Of a stretch of DNA of 64,000 nt, positions 57,644-64,000 are shown one piece after another. Source of the DNA: Pectinophora gossypiella (taxonomy: Eukaryota; Arthropoda; Insecta; Lepidoptera; Gelechiidae); NCBI RefSeq assembly GCF_024362695.1, contig NC_065422.1, forward strand, positions 5,021,534-5,085,533, given 5' to 3'. The notes under the pieces were generated by a model. That model worked only from the letters and a program-made list of their open reading frames with translations. It was not told where the DNA came from and searched no databases. The position numbers and the translations under genes were made by a program. The first letter of the stretch is position 1. Every line of letters starts with the position of its first letter.

Positions 57644-59996
57644 CGTGCGTGCGTGCTTGCGTGCGTGCGTGCGTATATTTGTACGTGTGTGTGTTTGTGT
57701 GTGTCTGTATGTGTAGGCAGGTGTGTGTGTGTTTGGGGTGTAGTAGAGTATGGTGCATACACGTCCTCCGATTCATTGAGGGGGGCTGTGCCCAGCTGTG
57801 GGACGTATATAGGCTGTTTACGTTATGTTACACGTGGAACAAAATTAGTTTAGTTATTAATTTTACGTGTGAGACCGTGTTCTATATTCATCATCATCAT
57901 GACTCCTCTGGATCCGCCCGTATGTCCAATGCAGTTGCTTCCCTGTAGATCCCAGGGCTGCCGGCCAGGGTTGTCCCTTCTTGGTTGATTTTGGCGCCCC
58001 CCGGCGCCACGTCCTAGTTCCACCACTATGTGCCCTGACTATGATGGCTAATAAATGTTTTTTGTTGCAGGCCTACCAAACGACTTGTCAGTATATTGGC
58101 ACCAGTACCCTTATAGCTTAGGGGTGGTGTTCTGCAAACTACGAGCCTTGATATCTGAGGCGTAAGTATACTTACTATATAATTTGTAATATCATCATCA
58201 TCAATCATCATCACTAATTTAAGAGCCACGCTCTTGTCGGTGAAGCATTCTCCATGCTACTTTTTAGGCAAAATTAAAGCAGTGGTTTCCCTCTTGCCTT
58301 CCGCCTCGCAGTGCTCTGTCTGCAGCGAGTGAGTAGTCTATTTCAAAGCCGTACTAGGACTCCTGTCCTCGGCCTTTAAATAACACTGACAGTTACTACT
58401 GCCCTTTGTCAGGTTACAGTCCATGTGACTCACCTCTTCCGTCCTGCATTGCCGTCCCGATGGCTCCCATGTCCACCTCTGGAACCGTCAAGGTCTTCAC
58501 ACCCTTTTTGTCGACCTTTTCTTTTTTCTGTTTTATCACATCGAATATAATTCATTAATATTGCGTAATTATTTACGCAACAAAGTGAAATTTATTTTGG
58601 ACAGATTCGCTCGTGGAAGTTTCAAGAACCATCACTTATAAATATTAATTACTTTTCGTATAAAATATTGCCATTAATTATAACGTTTGAACTGTTATAA
58701 TTGGATGTTACAAGTAACTATAACACTATCTTAGTAAGTACCTATAGTACTTAGTAAGTACCTATAGGTAAGTACCTAATCACGATTACCCCGATTCCGA
58801 TCCAGCCGGCTTGGTCGACAATTTCCCTCATTTATCGATTATCGCTATCGACCCACTAGGGTCGATTAATTCTTTCAATTATAAACCTGTCAGACGACGG
58901 CCCGCGCCGAGGTTTTATCAGCGATCGCTACTACCCATGGACTAGTGGTTGGTTAAGCCTCGGGCTCACGATAATACAATACTGAAAGGGATGATTCAGA
59001 CCATTACTCTGAGTTAATATCAAGTAGAATTTTCTGTCGCAATTTTCATGATTTTTTGTGCTATTTTAAATTCTATAACTAATTTTGCGATGGAAAATTC
59101 CACTTGAATATTAACTCAGAATACTGACCTGAATCATCCCCCTCAGTATTCGTTACGATGTCACTAACACCCCGCACAAGTACGTACAGGTAGTCATATA
59201 ATTACGTATGGGTGTTAGTGACACAGTAACGACCGAGGGGAATGATTCAGACCGTGGTTCTTCTAACTTCTGAGTTGATATCAAGTGGAATTTCCTCATT
59301 GAAAAAACAATTGTTGGTTTTTTTTTAATTATTTTCAGTTTTATACTTTTGCGACATCCATAGGTGAATTTCATCACATCATCATTGATTTAAGTGCCAC
59401 GCTCTTGTCGGTGTAGTTCTCCATGCTACTTTTATGGATACATAGTGCAGTGGGTTACCTCTTGCCAAAAGGTAAAACCCCGCAGTACTCTGTCAGACGC
59501 GAGTGTGCCCAAAGCAGTCTATTTCAATGCCGTACTAGGACTCTTAACCACCAGTCCGCACTGGGCCCGCGTGGTGGTTTAAGGCCCGATCTCCCTATCC
59601 ATTCATAGGGAAGGCCCGTGCCCCAGCAGTGGGGACGTTAATGGGCTGGTGATGATGATGATGACTAGGACTCCTGTTCTCCGCCTTTGAATAGTACTGA
59701 CAATTACTGCTGCCTTCTATCAGGTTACAGTACCTGTGACTTGCATCTTCCGTCCTGCATTAAAGAACTTAACTTACTGTATTTGTTTTGTTACAGAGCA
59801 ACATATGTATCGGTGCTGACGATATCAGCGTTTTCCCTGGAGCGGTACCTGGCCATCTGTCACCCACTGCACCTGTACGCAATGGCGGGGCTCACGAGGG
59901 CCTCGCGCATCATCCTCGTGCTGTGGCTCATCTCCATCCTGTGCGCCTCGCCCTTGGCCCTCTACACTGACATCTCCTACAGAGACTACCCGCCCA
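41694..59996 (+). CDS. CapaR: CAPA/periviscerokinin-type neuropeptide GPCR, first three coding exons (partial)
   Basis: Class A plasma-membrane receptor related to neuromedin U/PRXamide receptors. Coding exons: 41694-41994, 58071-58161, 59797-59996, all in phase (100 codons+1; 2+29+2; 1+66+1). Seen: extracellular N-terminus with N-glycosylation motifs NET and NLT, TM1 with GNVCVCVVIV, TM2 with NYYLFSLAVSDLLLLLFG, ECL1 WHQYPYSLG, TM3 Cys in FCKLRALISEA, ERY at the end of TM3 followed by LAICHPLHLY, and TM4 ending near SPLAL. The last donor is CCA|GTAAGT, so TM5-TM7 should follow; I could not find them before 64000. The HPLHLYAM and LPNxLxxxWHQYPY blocks favour a CAPA receptor over pyrokinin/PBAN receptors, but a PK-2-type receptor is possible. 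Intron 1 is 16 kb and almost wholly mobile DNA. Confidence 0.75.
42206..42416 (+). mobile_element. Helitron-like 3' end
   Basis: Shares taaatctttaagactacgca and the terminal GCCGGGGCGGGTCGCTAGT with 50713-50968. Its 5' part is missing; it abuts or interrupts the palindromic MITE at 42129-42212. Confidence 0.6.
42995..43340. mobile_element. Palindromic MITE copy
   Basis: From gttagtgatatcataacg to cgatgtcacttacaccctgt; same inner motifs as 51172-51662. Confidence 0.7.
43715..43793. repeat. CACACG microsatellite
   Basis: Degenerate (CA)n/(CACG)n array; it generates spurious Cys/Val-rich minus-strand frames. Confidence 0.9.
43930..44060 (-). mobile_element. GTCACGTC-polyA family fragment
   Basis: Reverse-complement copy of the upstream part of the family (gcgagctgattggcc, ctatggctagagtaatcgg). 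A similar fragment is at 46310-46510. Confidence 0.5.
44325..44520 (-). mobile_element. LINE 3' UTR fragment
   Basis: Reverse complement of the family at 17832-18015 (aaaaatatctttattctgta, gcttctcacaacctatac, cggcacagggccctagatg). Confidence 0.65.
44755..44935. mobile_element. Partial copy of the 32803-33625 repeat (empty site)
   Basis: Homologous to 33190-33620 without the 33262-33510 insertion; ends gtcagtcagtttctcc and tatatatttagaagata. Confidence 0.75.
44936..46309. other. GPCR intron 1: AT-rich, LINE tail at 45400
   Basis: Apart from the LINE 3' UTR fragment, no feature recognised. Confidence 0.5.
45400..45545 (-). mobile_element. LINE 3' UTR fragment
   Basis: aatcaatcaatcaatataac, tttattgcacaacgacat, gcacaataggcggccttatt, ttctgccaggcaacctt: the reverse complement of 27415-27515, longer. 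Confidence 0.7.
46310..46510 (-). mobile_element. GTCACGTC-polyA family fragment
   Basis: Reverse-complement copy with gggcgcgaacctcggg, attaatcgaccctagtggg and gcgagctgattggcc. Confidence 0.55.
46960..47165. repeat. Dispersed repeat (TAGAACGGCAACTCTCCGC)
   Basis: tagaacggcaactctccgct, gtttacctcacccccctcg, cacacacagatgcgcgtgta and ttgtttgtatgaagtgtccg. Related copies at 15640-15845 (inverted), 36588-36735, 55255-55330 and 55625-55735. It contains a GTGAGACGTCACAC palindrome-like core. Family unknown. Confidence 0.6.
47218..47420 (-). mobile_element. RTE-type LINE 3' tail fragment
   Basis: Homologous to 53480-53660 (cacgcctatttcccaccgg, aattccatttgctccgatc, then cacattcatcaatcg), in the same orientation. 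No reading frame survives. Confidence 0.65.
47580..50235. mobile_element. 2.6 kb foldback structure with composite A-B / B'-A' arms
   Basis: Left arm about 47580-48719, central spacer 48720-49076, right arm 49077-50235 as its reverse complement. The arms match almost base for base (for example 48695-48719 against 49077-49105, and 47960-48170 against 49615-49825). The right arm has an extra block near 50110-50150. Each arm is itself two diverged tandem units of about 550 bp: A 47615-48166 and B 48167-48719, both beginning TGGTCCAAGAACCTCCACTG. A 71-codon open frame in B and B' exists only because the arms are copies. No transposase seen. Lies in GPCR intron 1. Confidence 0.88.
50252..50436. 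mobile_element. MITE with GCGGAG inverted ends
   Basis: Inverted ends AGGCTGTGTTTCCATTGACG and CGTCAGTGGAAACCCGGCCT enclose internal inverted pieces (gagatgtgc, gcacatctc). It starts about 15 bp beyond the foldback element at 47580-50235. Confidence 0.75.
50713..50968 (+). mobile_element. Non-autonomous Helitron-like element
   Basis: Begins TCACTACATAGTATAAAAC and ends in a GC-rich hairpin region GCCGGGGCGGGTCGCTAGT, matching the CTAG(T) 3' end expected of Helitrons. About 256 bp. A partial copy is at 42206-42416. Confidence 0.65.
51172..51662. mobile_element. Palindromic MITE (ATACAGGGTGTTAGTGAC family), interrupted
   Basis: Inverted ends TACAGGGTGTTAGTGAC and GTCAATAACACCCTGTATA. Interior: tgattcagatcatgattct and its complement, plus a core around ttccgtggcaaaagtatgaa. 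Other copies: 25323-25655 (KAT2 intron 7), 30488-30570, 36410-36595, 42129-42212, 42995-43340, 58975-59175 and 59205-59355. Confidence 0.8.
51190..51434 (+). mobile_element. tRNA-derived SINE nested in a palindromic MITE
   Basis: Starts within the B box (gaatcccggtggggcatatc) and ends acggtggaagaagag. It splits the MITE 51172-51662 near its left end; the MITE sequence gtgac(g/a)tcg appears on both sides. Confidence 0.8.
51838..52005 (+). mobile_element. GTCACGTC-polyA repeat copy
   Basis: 3' part of the same family (cgcgcccaactgggcaccc to gtcacgccaaaaag). Confidence 0.6.
52188..52350 (-). mobile_element. LINE/SINE tail fragment
   Basis: catccccctagcattatccc, cagaagcgactgcctgttg, cccgcaaacgggaaaccag: same tail family as 15250-15410, reverse orientation. 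Confidence 0.65.
52351..53464. other. GPCR intron 1: fragments
   Basis: A reverse fragment of the GPCR-intron-2 repeat at 52965-53160 and a short inverted repeat at 52430-52475 (taaccgtggtcccgttaa / ttaacgggaccacggtta). No gene. Confidence 0.5.
53465..54048 (-). pseudogene. RTE-type LINE C-terminal fragment
   Basis: Minus strand reads MLGWFGHVERMKDNRIAKAV, GREKPRRTYDDQIGDVLRK, RRACMKRLMNVEEAREVCQD and KWNSIVSAYPGGK*, the end of a lepidopteran non-LTR RT protein. The 3' flank is the 'CACGCCTATTTCCCACCGG' tail. Shorter copies of the same tail are at 8665-8790, 26735-26770 and 47218-47345. The frame is open only at the C-terminal end. Confidence 0.8.
54050..54180. repeat. Inverted LINE-tail pair
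   Basis: aacgggttcttaccgcgttt at 54052 and aaacgcggtaagaacccgtt at 54136 are inverted copies around a segment homologous to 61275-61350. Could fold into a hairpin. Confidence 0.65.
54301..54528. mobile_element. hAT MITE, second copy of the GTGGCGG family
   Basis: 228 bp, ends TAGTGGCGG and CCGCCACTG, 8 bp duplication GTCAGAGG at 54293-54300 and 54529-54536. Same family as 34886-35196; both contain a segment near TTGGTTGATTTTG or its complement. A decayed relative lies near 57890-58030. Confidence 0.9.
54537..56136. other. GPCR intron 1: mostly unclassified
   Basis: TAGAACGGC-family pieces near 55255-55330 and 55625-55735; otherwise nothing recognised. Confidence 0.5.
56150..56413 (+). mobile_element. 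SINE, same tRNA/5S-like family
   Basis: Flanked by a 13 bp duplication TGATGTATAATGA at 56137-56149 and 56414-56426. Same head (ggagctcggtggcgcagcag, ttgaagtaaagcaac, gtgaccaca) with some 5S-like bases lost, same body, GATGAT tail. Confidence 0.88.
56484..56812 (-). mobile_element. Full-length tRNA-derived SINE
   Basis: Same family as 36781-37080: head ggcctccgtggtccagtggt on the minus strand, 3' end at the acacgatagaagaag motif near 56490. In GPCR intron 1. Confidence 0.85.
56920..57235 (+). mobile_element. Longest copy of the GTCACGTC-polyA repeat
   Basis: Runs from gattactctagccatagagg through cgaggttcgcgcccaactgg and gtgagagccttcagcgctcc to a poly-A tail. This is the fullest of about seven copies in the window. 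No reading frame; either a SINE or a short LINE tail. Confidence 0.6.
57611..57735. repeat. GT/GCGT microsatellite
   Basis: GTGTGT, GCGTGC and GTGTTT repeats about 120 bp long in GPCR intron 1; all frames through it are low-complexity. Confidence 0.92.
58071..58161 (+). CDS. CapaR: GPCR exon 2 (ECL1, start of TM3)
   Basis: LPNDLSVYWHQYPYSLGVVF then CKLRALISE. Acceptor TTGCAG|GC completes the Gly codon of exon 1; donor GAGGC|GTAAGT. The Cys is the expected disulfide partner of ECL2. Confidence 0.9.
58195..58450 (+). repeat. Direct repeat pair in GPCR intron 2
   Basis: tttaagagccacgctcttgt ... gtactaggactcctgtcc ... gttacagtccatgtgactc; repeated at 59375-59770 (there split by a SINE). A reverse fragment is at 52965-53160. 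A dispersed repeat, not a duplicated exon: no open frame is conserved. Confidence 0.7.
58975..59355. mobile_element. Two palindromic MITE copies side by side
   Basis: One copy from about 58975 to 59172 (ends cgatgtcactaacaccc). A second starts at 59205 (tgggtgttagtgacacagta) and is truncated near 59355. In GPCR intron 2. Confidence 0.65.
59544..59663 (+). mobile_element. 5'-truncated SINE of the same family in GPCR intron 2
   Basis: Only the 3' body (cgcactgggcccgcgtggtg to gatgatgatg), flanked by ACTAGGACTC at 59534-59543 and 59664-59673. It interrupts the repeat at 59375-59770. Confidence 0.85.
59797..59996 (+). CDS. CapaR: GPCR exon 3 (TM3 end, ICL2, TM4)
   Basis: TYVSVLTISAFSLERYLAIC, the ERY variant of DRY, then HPLHLYAMAGLTRASR and TM4 (IILVLWLISILCASPLAL). 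Acceptor TTACAG|A completes the Ala codon of exon 2. GC content and codon use differ from the AT-rich intron. Confidence 0.93.
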
Positions 59997-60546
59997 GTAA
60001 GTCATAACGTACACAACATCCACCATCATAAGCTTCATACAATACGGTATCTTGCTGTGGGGTCATGCTGCAGATGTCTTCAGAATTTTTATTGTAAAGT
60101 AATAAATAATTTGTAAATTAGTAATGAAACAGAAACTTTTAAAAAAAGGTTATTAAAAGATAAGTGATTATTGGGGTAGTCAGAGGCACATCCATCACAA
60201 GATGAACTAAGTACCCACACCTCACTGTGTTTTCTATAAGACCAACGTGGTAGGTATGACCCATAATAGTCAACAACAACTATAATAGGCAGGGGTTCCC
60301 AAAGTTTTAAGATACCGAAACACCCACTAAATACCTTTTATTTTATGAAATCCCTAAACGATTTCAAAATAAATCAAGGACATTGTTAACGGGAAGAAAA
60401 ACTTTATTTAGAAAGACTAAGTGAAACATTTTCTTCTTTACTTTAACTTTTAATATTGAAATTGTTACACGTGGTACTTATTTAAAACCCGGGGGATCGT
60501 GGCGATTTATCTACGGAACCCTCAGGTTGTACGGAACCCACTTAAA
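59997..60546. other. Start of GPCR intron 3
   Basis: AT-rich DNA directly after the exon 3 donor; no following exon recognised. Confidence 0.5.
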
Positions 60547-61129
60547 GGGTGGTATTTATAAACAAATCTCAGCTGAGACTGCCCTCAAGATTATACTGAA
60601 GTCCGTGTTTTTCTATAATCTCTATACTCTCTAAATCTATACTAAGTCCGTGTTGAATCTTAATTGGGTTAGAGCATTACTATAGCGAAAAGTACAAAGT
60701 AACCGTTAAAAATAAATACAATACAAGAAGTGTAAGAGAGAAAAGACTGATACAACCCAAAACAAATAATTATTATGGAGAAAGATTGTCGTCATATTTA
60801 GTGCCAAAAATATTTAATTAAATAAGCTTGTTAAGAAAAAATAATAAGTTAAGTAAAAATCTGTTAAAATTCAAACTAAGTATTTATTGCTCGATAGCTG
60901 TAAGTAATATAATTTGTATAAATAATTACTGTCGGTAGGTAAATTAAGATATAAGCATATGAGCGCTACTCGCCATCAAACTTCATAAGTTTGGCGGGGA
61001 TGATTTGTAAATGTACCGTTTAAGTTTTTCATTTGAATAAATTTAATAAAAAATATATAAGAACTGTCACATTGACATGATCTTGAAGGCAGTTGAGAAA
61101 GCTGAGATTAGTTTATTAATATCCACCCT
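60547..61129. mobile_element. Longer relative of the GGTGGTATTAATAAAC MITE
   Basis: Ends ggtggtatttataaac and ttattaatatccaccct; inner tgagactgccctcaagat and atgatcttgaaggcagttg. The 450 bp centre is AT-rich and includes a LINE-tail-like stretch near 60960-61050. Confidence 0.65.
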
Positions 61130-61241
61130 AGGACTCTTCTTCTATCGTGTGGGGTGTGAGGAGAGTACCAACCAACCAACCAACCTGCGCCGCCAAAGGC
61201 CCCTGGCATGACTCATGTAACGACTACGTATTTAAGTACAT

Positions 61242-61368
61242 AGTTTTAAGTTTACGTGGTATCTCATCAGTCGTCCCGTGATCATGGCACTTGCAACAGT
61301 GTTGAAATATCGGGAGTCTCATATCCCCATCTAAACGCGGTAAGAACCCGTTATTATGTGCTTTAATT
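61242..61368. mobile_element. 127 bp LINE-tail insertion in a SINE
   Basis: Flanked by a 16 bp duplication ACGTATTTAAGTACAT (61226-61241, 61369-61384). Contains cggtaagaacccgttattat and tatcgggagtctcatatcc, also present twice around 54055-54170 in inverted arrangement. Confidence 0.85.
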
Positions 61369-61539
61369 ACGTATTTAAGTACATCCAAAAGTAGTAACAG
61401 GGACCAACGGCTTAACGTATCCGAAGTACTGATCATCTTACCTTCACGCAGTCGGGTGACCAGCCTGTCATCTCCTAACCAAACTAGAGATCGAAAAGTG
61501 ATTTTTGTGATATGTCCCCACCGGGATTTGAAAATGGGT

Positions 61540-61859
61540 CTTCTTCTTATCGTGTGGGTTGAGGTGCAATACCAGCCTCATCAACCCACACCAAACCAAA
61601 CAATTATTAAGCCGCCAAAGGCCCCTGCCATGGCTCACTTAACGATTACTCACTTACATCAGTAAATAGTAACCGGGACCAACGGCTTAACGTGCCTTCC
61701 GAAGCACGGATCATCTTACTTTCGGACAATCAGGTGATCAGCCTGTAATATCCTAACCAAACTAGGGATCACAAAGTAACGTTTGTGATATCTCCCCACC
61801 GGGATTCGAACCCGGGGCCTCCGTGAGTCCAACGCTCAACCACTGGACCACAGAGGCTG
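61540..61859 (-). mobile_element. tRNA-derived SINE nested in another copy
   Basis: Complete copy (head cctctgtggtccagtggttg on the minus strand), flanked by TGAAAATGGGT at 61529-61539 and 61860-61870. Confidence 0.9.
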
Positions 61860-62454
61860 TGAAAATGGGTAATCCGAATCGTGAGGCTAATGTTTAACCA
61901 CTGAACCACGGAGGCCATAGGAATTGCTGATATTTCAGCGACATGTCTTATTAGATATGTCTATTGTATTATAACTGGAAATCTCAAGTATGTCTTATCC
62001 ACTACAGTCGCTCAGTATTATTATAAGGCTCTCCTGATTTCTGTAGGCCAGTGTTCGGAAAACCCATTTAAAAAGTTAACCGATATAAAAGGTTAACAGA
62101 TTCAATCGGTATCCTTTTATTACGGTAACACGTTAATCTGTTAACCTATTGAAACCTGTTAACACATATCAAGGGTTAACCTCGGTTTTATAGGTTATTA
62201 CTAACGAAGAGTAAAATATTAAAACAAACTCAGCTGGAAAGAGAAAGATGGGTATAAACGGGAAACAAGCGTTTTTGAAGAATCGGCTATATTCGACAAA
62301 ATTGAATGGAATCGTTAAAAATCGGCTAAAATCGTCTGGATTCGAGTAAAATTTACAAAATTGATTGGAATCGATAAGGATGGCTAGATTCCACTTCACT
62401 CGACTGGATTCCAGGTTATTCACCTACCTTAATGACACATCGGAGTTGGCAAAG

Positions 62455-64000
62455 TGGAGTTGGTAATGCGGAGTATAGTATCCCTCAACGCAACTTTTTC
62501 TTCTGGGGGACTTCAACGCCTGCCATCAAGAGTGTTTGTACCCGTTCCAGCAGACCGACCATGCTGACAAAGAGGTGCAGGCTTTTGCCTTGTCACTAAG
62601 TTTCTCACAGCTGGTAAATTGCGCTGCAAGGGTACCTGACGTTGCCAACCATACCACCAACTGCTTGGAACTTCTGCCGACAACTGATCCGGACCGATAT
62701 CAAGTATCAGTGACTTTCCTTTAGGAACTTCCGGCCATTGTTTGGTGAGATCTCTATCTGTCTATCCCCCATCTGATCTTAACCGCAGAGAATCCAGGCG
62801 AAGATGACGATACAAGTTAGCAGACTGGGATGAGATGCGGCACTTCTTCGCGTCCTATCCTTGGAGTGAGGTATGCTTTTCTTCAGAAGACCCGACGAGC
62901 TGCGCAGACCCACATACCGGGTGTGGGGTGAAGAATATACCTGCAAAGCTCCTAACTCTGAAGAAAACTCCGAATAACGCCGCCAAGTCTTGCAAGAGGA
63001 CAATACGCGGAGCTCGTTTCGACCATATAAGTAGGCCAAATCGGTGCGAAACTGGCTAAGTACCCAACTGGTATTTATCTAGCTAATTTCTGCCGTCTGT
63101 TGTTGCCGCCATTGCTGAAACCTGATGGATCGCTGACCTATACCGCGCACGAGAAGGCAAATTTATTTATCTCCTCACCTGCGACTCTCGTCTAGATGCT
63201 GAGAACAATATTCCACCTAGTGTACCTCTTTGTGATCTGGCAATGGCAATACTGGGCTGAAAAAAATTTGAATGCCATCGAAACTACAAGAAGAAGAAGA
63301 ATGGCAGAGATCTGTATCCGGCAACATGAGGTCCTAAAAATGCTTCACATTCTAGACGTGAATGAGTTCCGTGGTCCAGATGGTATTCCAGCAATCGTAC
63401 AGCAGAACTGTGCACTTGAGTCGTCTCCAGTACTGACACGGCTCTACCGGCTCTCTTTGGGTTCAGGACTAGTCCCGAACCCATGTAAGCTTGCCTATGT
63501 GCAGCTTGTGTCCAAAAAAGGTAGTCGTGCCGTGCCGACCCTGCTAACTACCGCCCCATTTCAGCGAACTTGAACAATTCCCTTCTAGCGTACCTTCACC
63601 AACGATCTATTTAGTGACCGCCAATTTGGTTTCCGCCGTAATAGGTCAACTGGCGAATTCTTGTGTACGCTACACACTTGCGAGGCTCTTGCCGTGTCCT
63701 TTGATATCACAAAGGTTTTTGATAGGGTTTGGGAGAGTCTTATTGGAAATATAGCCATAGGCTTATTGGAAAGCTTCCGGCATATGGGATCCCTTCTAGC
63801 CTGCGTAATTGGATATCTGACTTCCGGAGGAATAGACGGATTTGGGAAGTCGTCGATGGGTGCTCGTCTGATTTACATGGTATTAGTGCCGGAGTCCCTC
63901 AGGGATCTGTTCTCTCTCCCACTATCTTCCTGCTCCAGATCAATTATCTGCTGATTTATGTCCTATGGGTATGCAGACGATAGCACAGTGACGGAGAACA
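62455..64000 (+). pseudogene. CR1/Jockey-type LINE, decayed, runs off window end
   Basis: Apurinic-endonuclease C-terminal part first: FLLGDFNACHQE-like at 62500 (frame shift), DHADKEVQAFALSLSFSQLV, NHTTNCLELLPTTDPDRYQV. Then the RT: MLHILDVNEFRGPDGIPAIV, LTRLYRLSLGSGLVPNPCKL, ANYRPIS-like region broken near 63540, VSFDITKVFDRVWESLIG, GIPSSLRNWISDFRRN, ISAGVPQGSVLSPTIFLLQI, and YADDSTV beginning at about 63967. Several frame changes make it non-functional. It lies downstream of GPCR exon 3, probably in intron 3. Confidence 0.85.

Larger units (their letters stand above)
61136..61916 (-). mobile_element. tRNA-derived SINE interrupted twice
   Basis: Outer SINE pieces 61136-61241, 61385-61539 and 61871-61916 together form one copy, running from the 3' tail to the head (ggcctccgtggttcagtgg on the minus strand). 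It is split by a 127 bp insertion (61242-61368) and by a second SINE (61540-61859). Confidence 0.85.

Noticed and set aside
57526..57948. Cys/Val- or Thr/His-rich frames near 57.6 kb
   Set aside because: Translation of the GT/GCGT microsatellite.

Overview
This is a window of animal nuclear DNA, most likely from a moth or butterfly (Lepidoptera). It is AT-rich, with small exons separated by GT..AG introns. It is densely populated by repeats of the kind found in lepidopteran genomes: tRNA-derived SINEs, RTE/CR1/I-type LINE fragments, Helitron ends, hAT-type MITEs and short palindromic MITEs. There is no bacterial-style operon, CRISPR array or rRNA.

Two host genes are supported. (1) On the minus strand, 31272 down to 7535, lies a complete 20-exon gene for the GCN5/PCAF (KAT2) lysine acetyltransferase. 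I assembled it exon by exon from sequence. All 20 exons join in phase and give 2472 nt (823 codons plus stop), very close to the roughly 830 residues of the human proteins. The PCAF N-terminal domain, the GNAT catalytic domain and the C-terminal bromodomain are all present with their key residues. A perfect CRE palindrome lies about 165 bp upstream of the ATG. (2) On the plus strand, 41694 to 59996, lie the first three coding exons of a class A neuropeptide GPCR that looks like a CAPA (periviscerokinin) receptor. They cover the N-terminus to just after TM4, and the rest lies beyond the window or was not recognised. The two genes are divergent, about 10.4 kb apart.

The remainder is mobile DNA. 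1-7.4 kb: MITEs and SINE fragments downstream of KAT2. 8.5-10.8 kb (KAT2 intron 18): a hAT-like MITE split by an RTE tail, itself followed by a 5'-truncated LINE with an open RT/RNase H reading frame. 11-31 kb: KAT2 exons among paired MITEs, SINEs and LINE tails. 31.3-37.7 kb: intergenic, with a nested hAT-in-SINE insertion. 37.72-41.36 kb: a TIR-bounded element flanked by TA, carrying repeated GGCGGTAATA motifs, a minisatellite and an RTE LINE with its own target-site duplication. 42-58 kb (GPCR intron 1, 16 kb): Helitron ends, palindromic MITEs and a 2.6 kb foldback structure whose arms each consist of two diverged tandem units. 58-62 kb: GPCR exons 2-3 and a nest of SINEs. 62.5-64 kb: a decayed CR1/Jockey-type LINE running off the window end.

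The most unusual items are the foldback element (47.6-50.2 kb), the GGCGGTAATA element (37.7-41.4 kb), a SINE whose head combines tRNA-like and 5S-rRNA-like promoter segments, a SINE that shares its body with a LINE tail in the same window, and a MITE end that forms most of the 5' splice site of KAT2 exon 19. Gene and element names rest on motif recognition by eye; no database search was possible.
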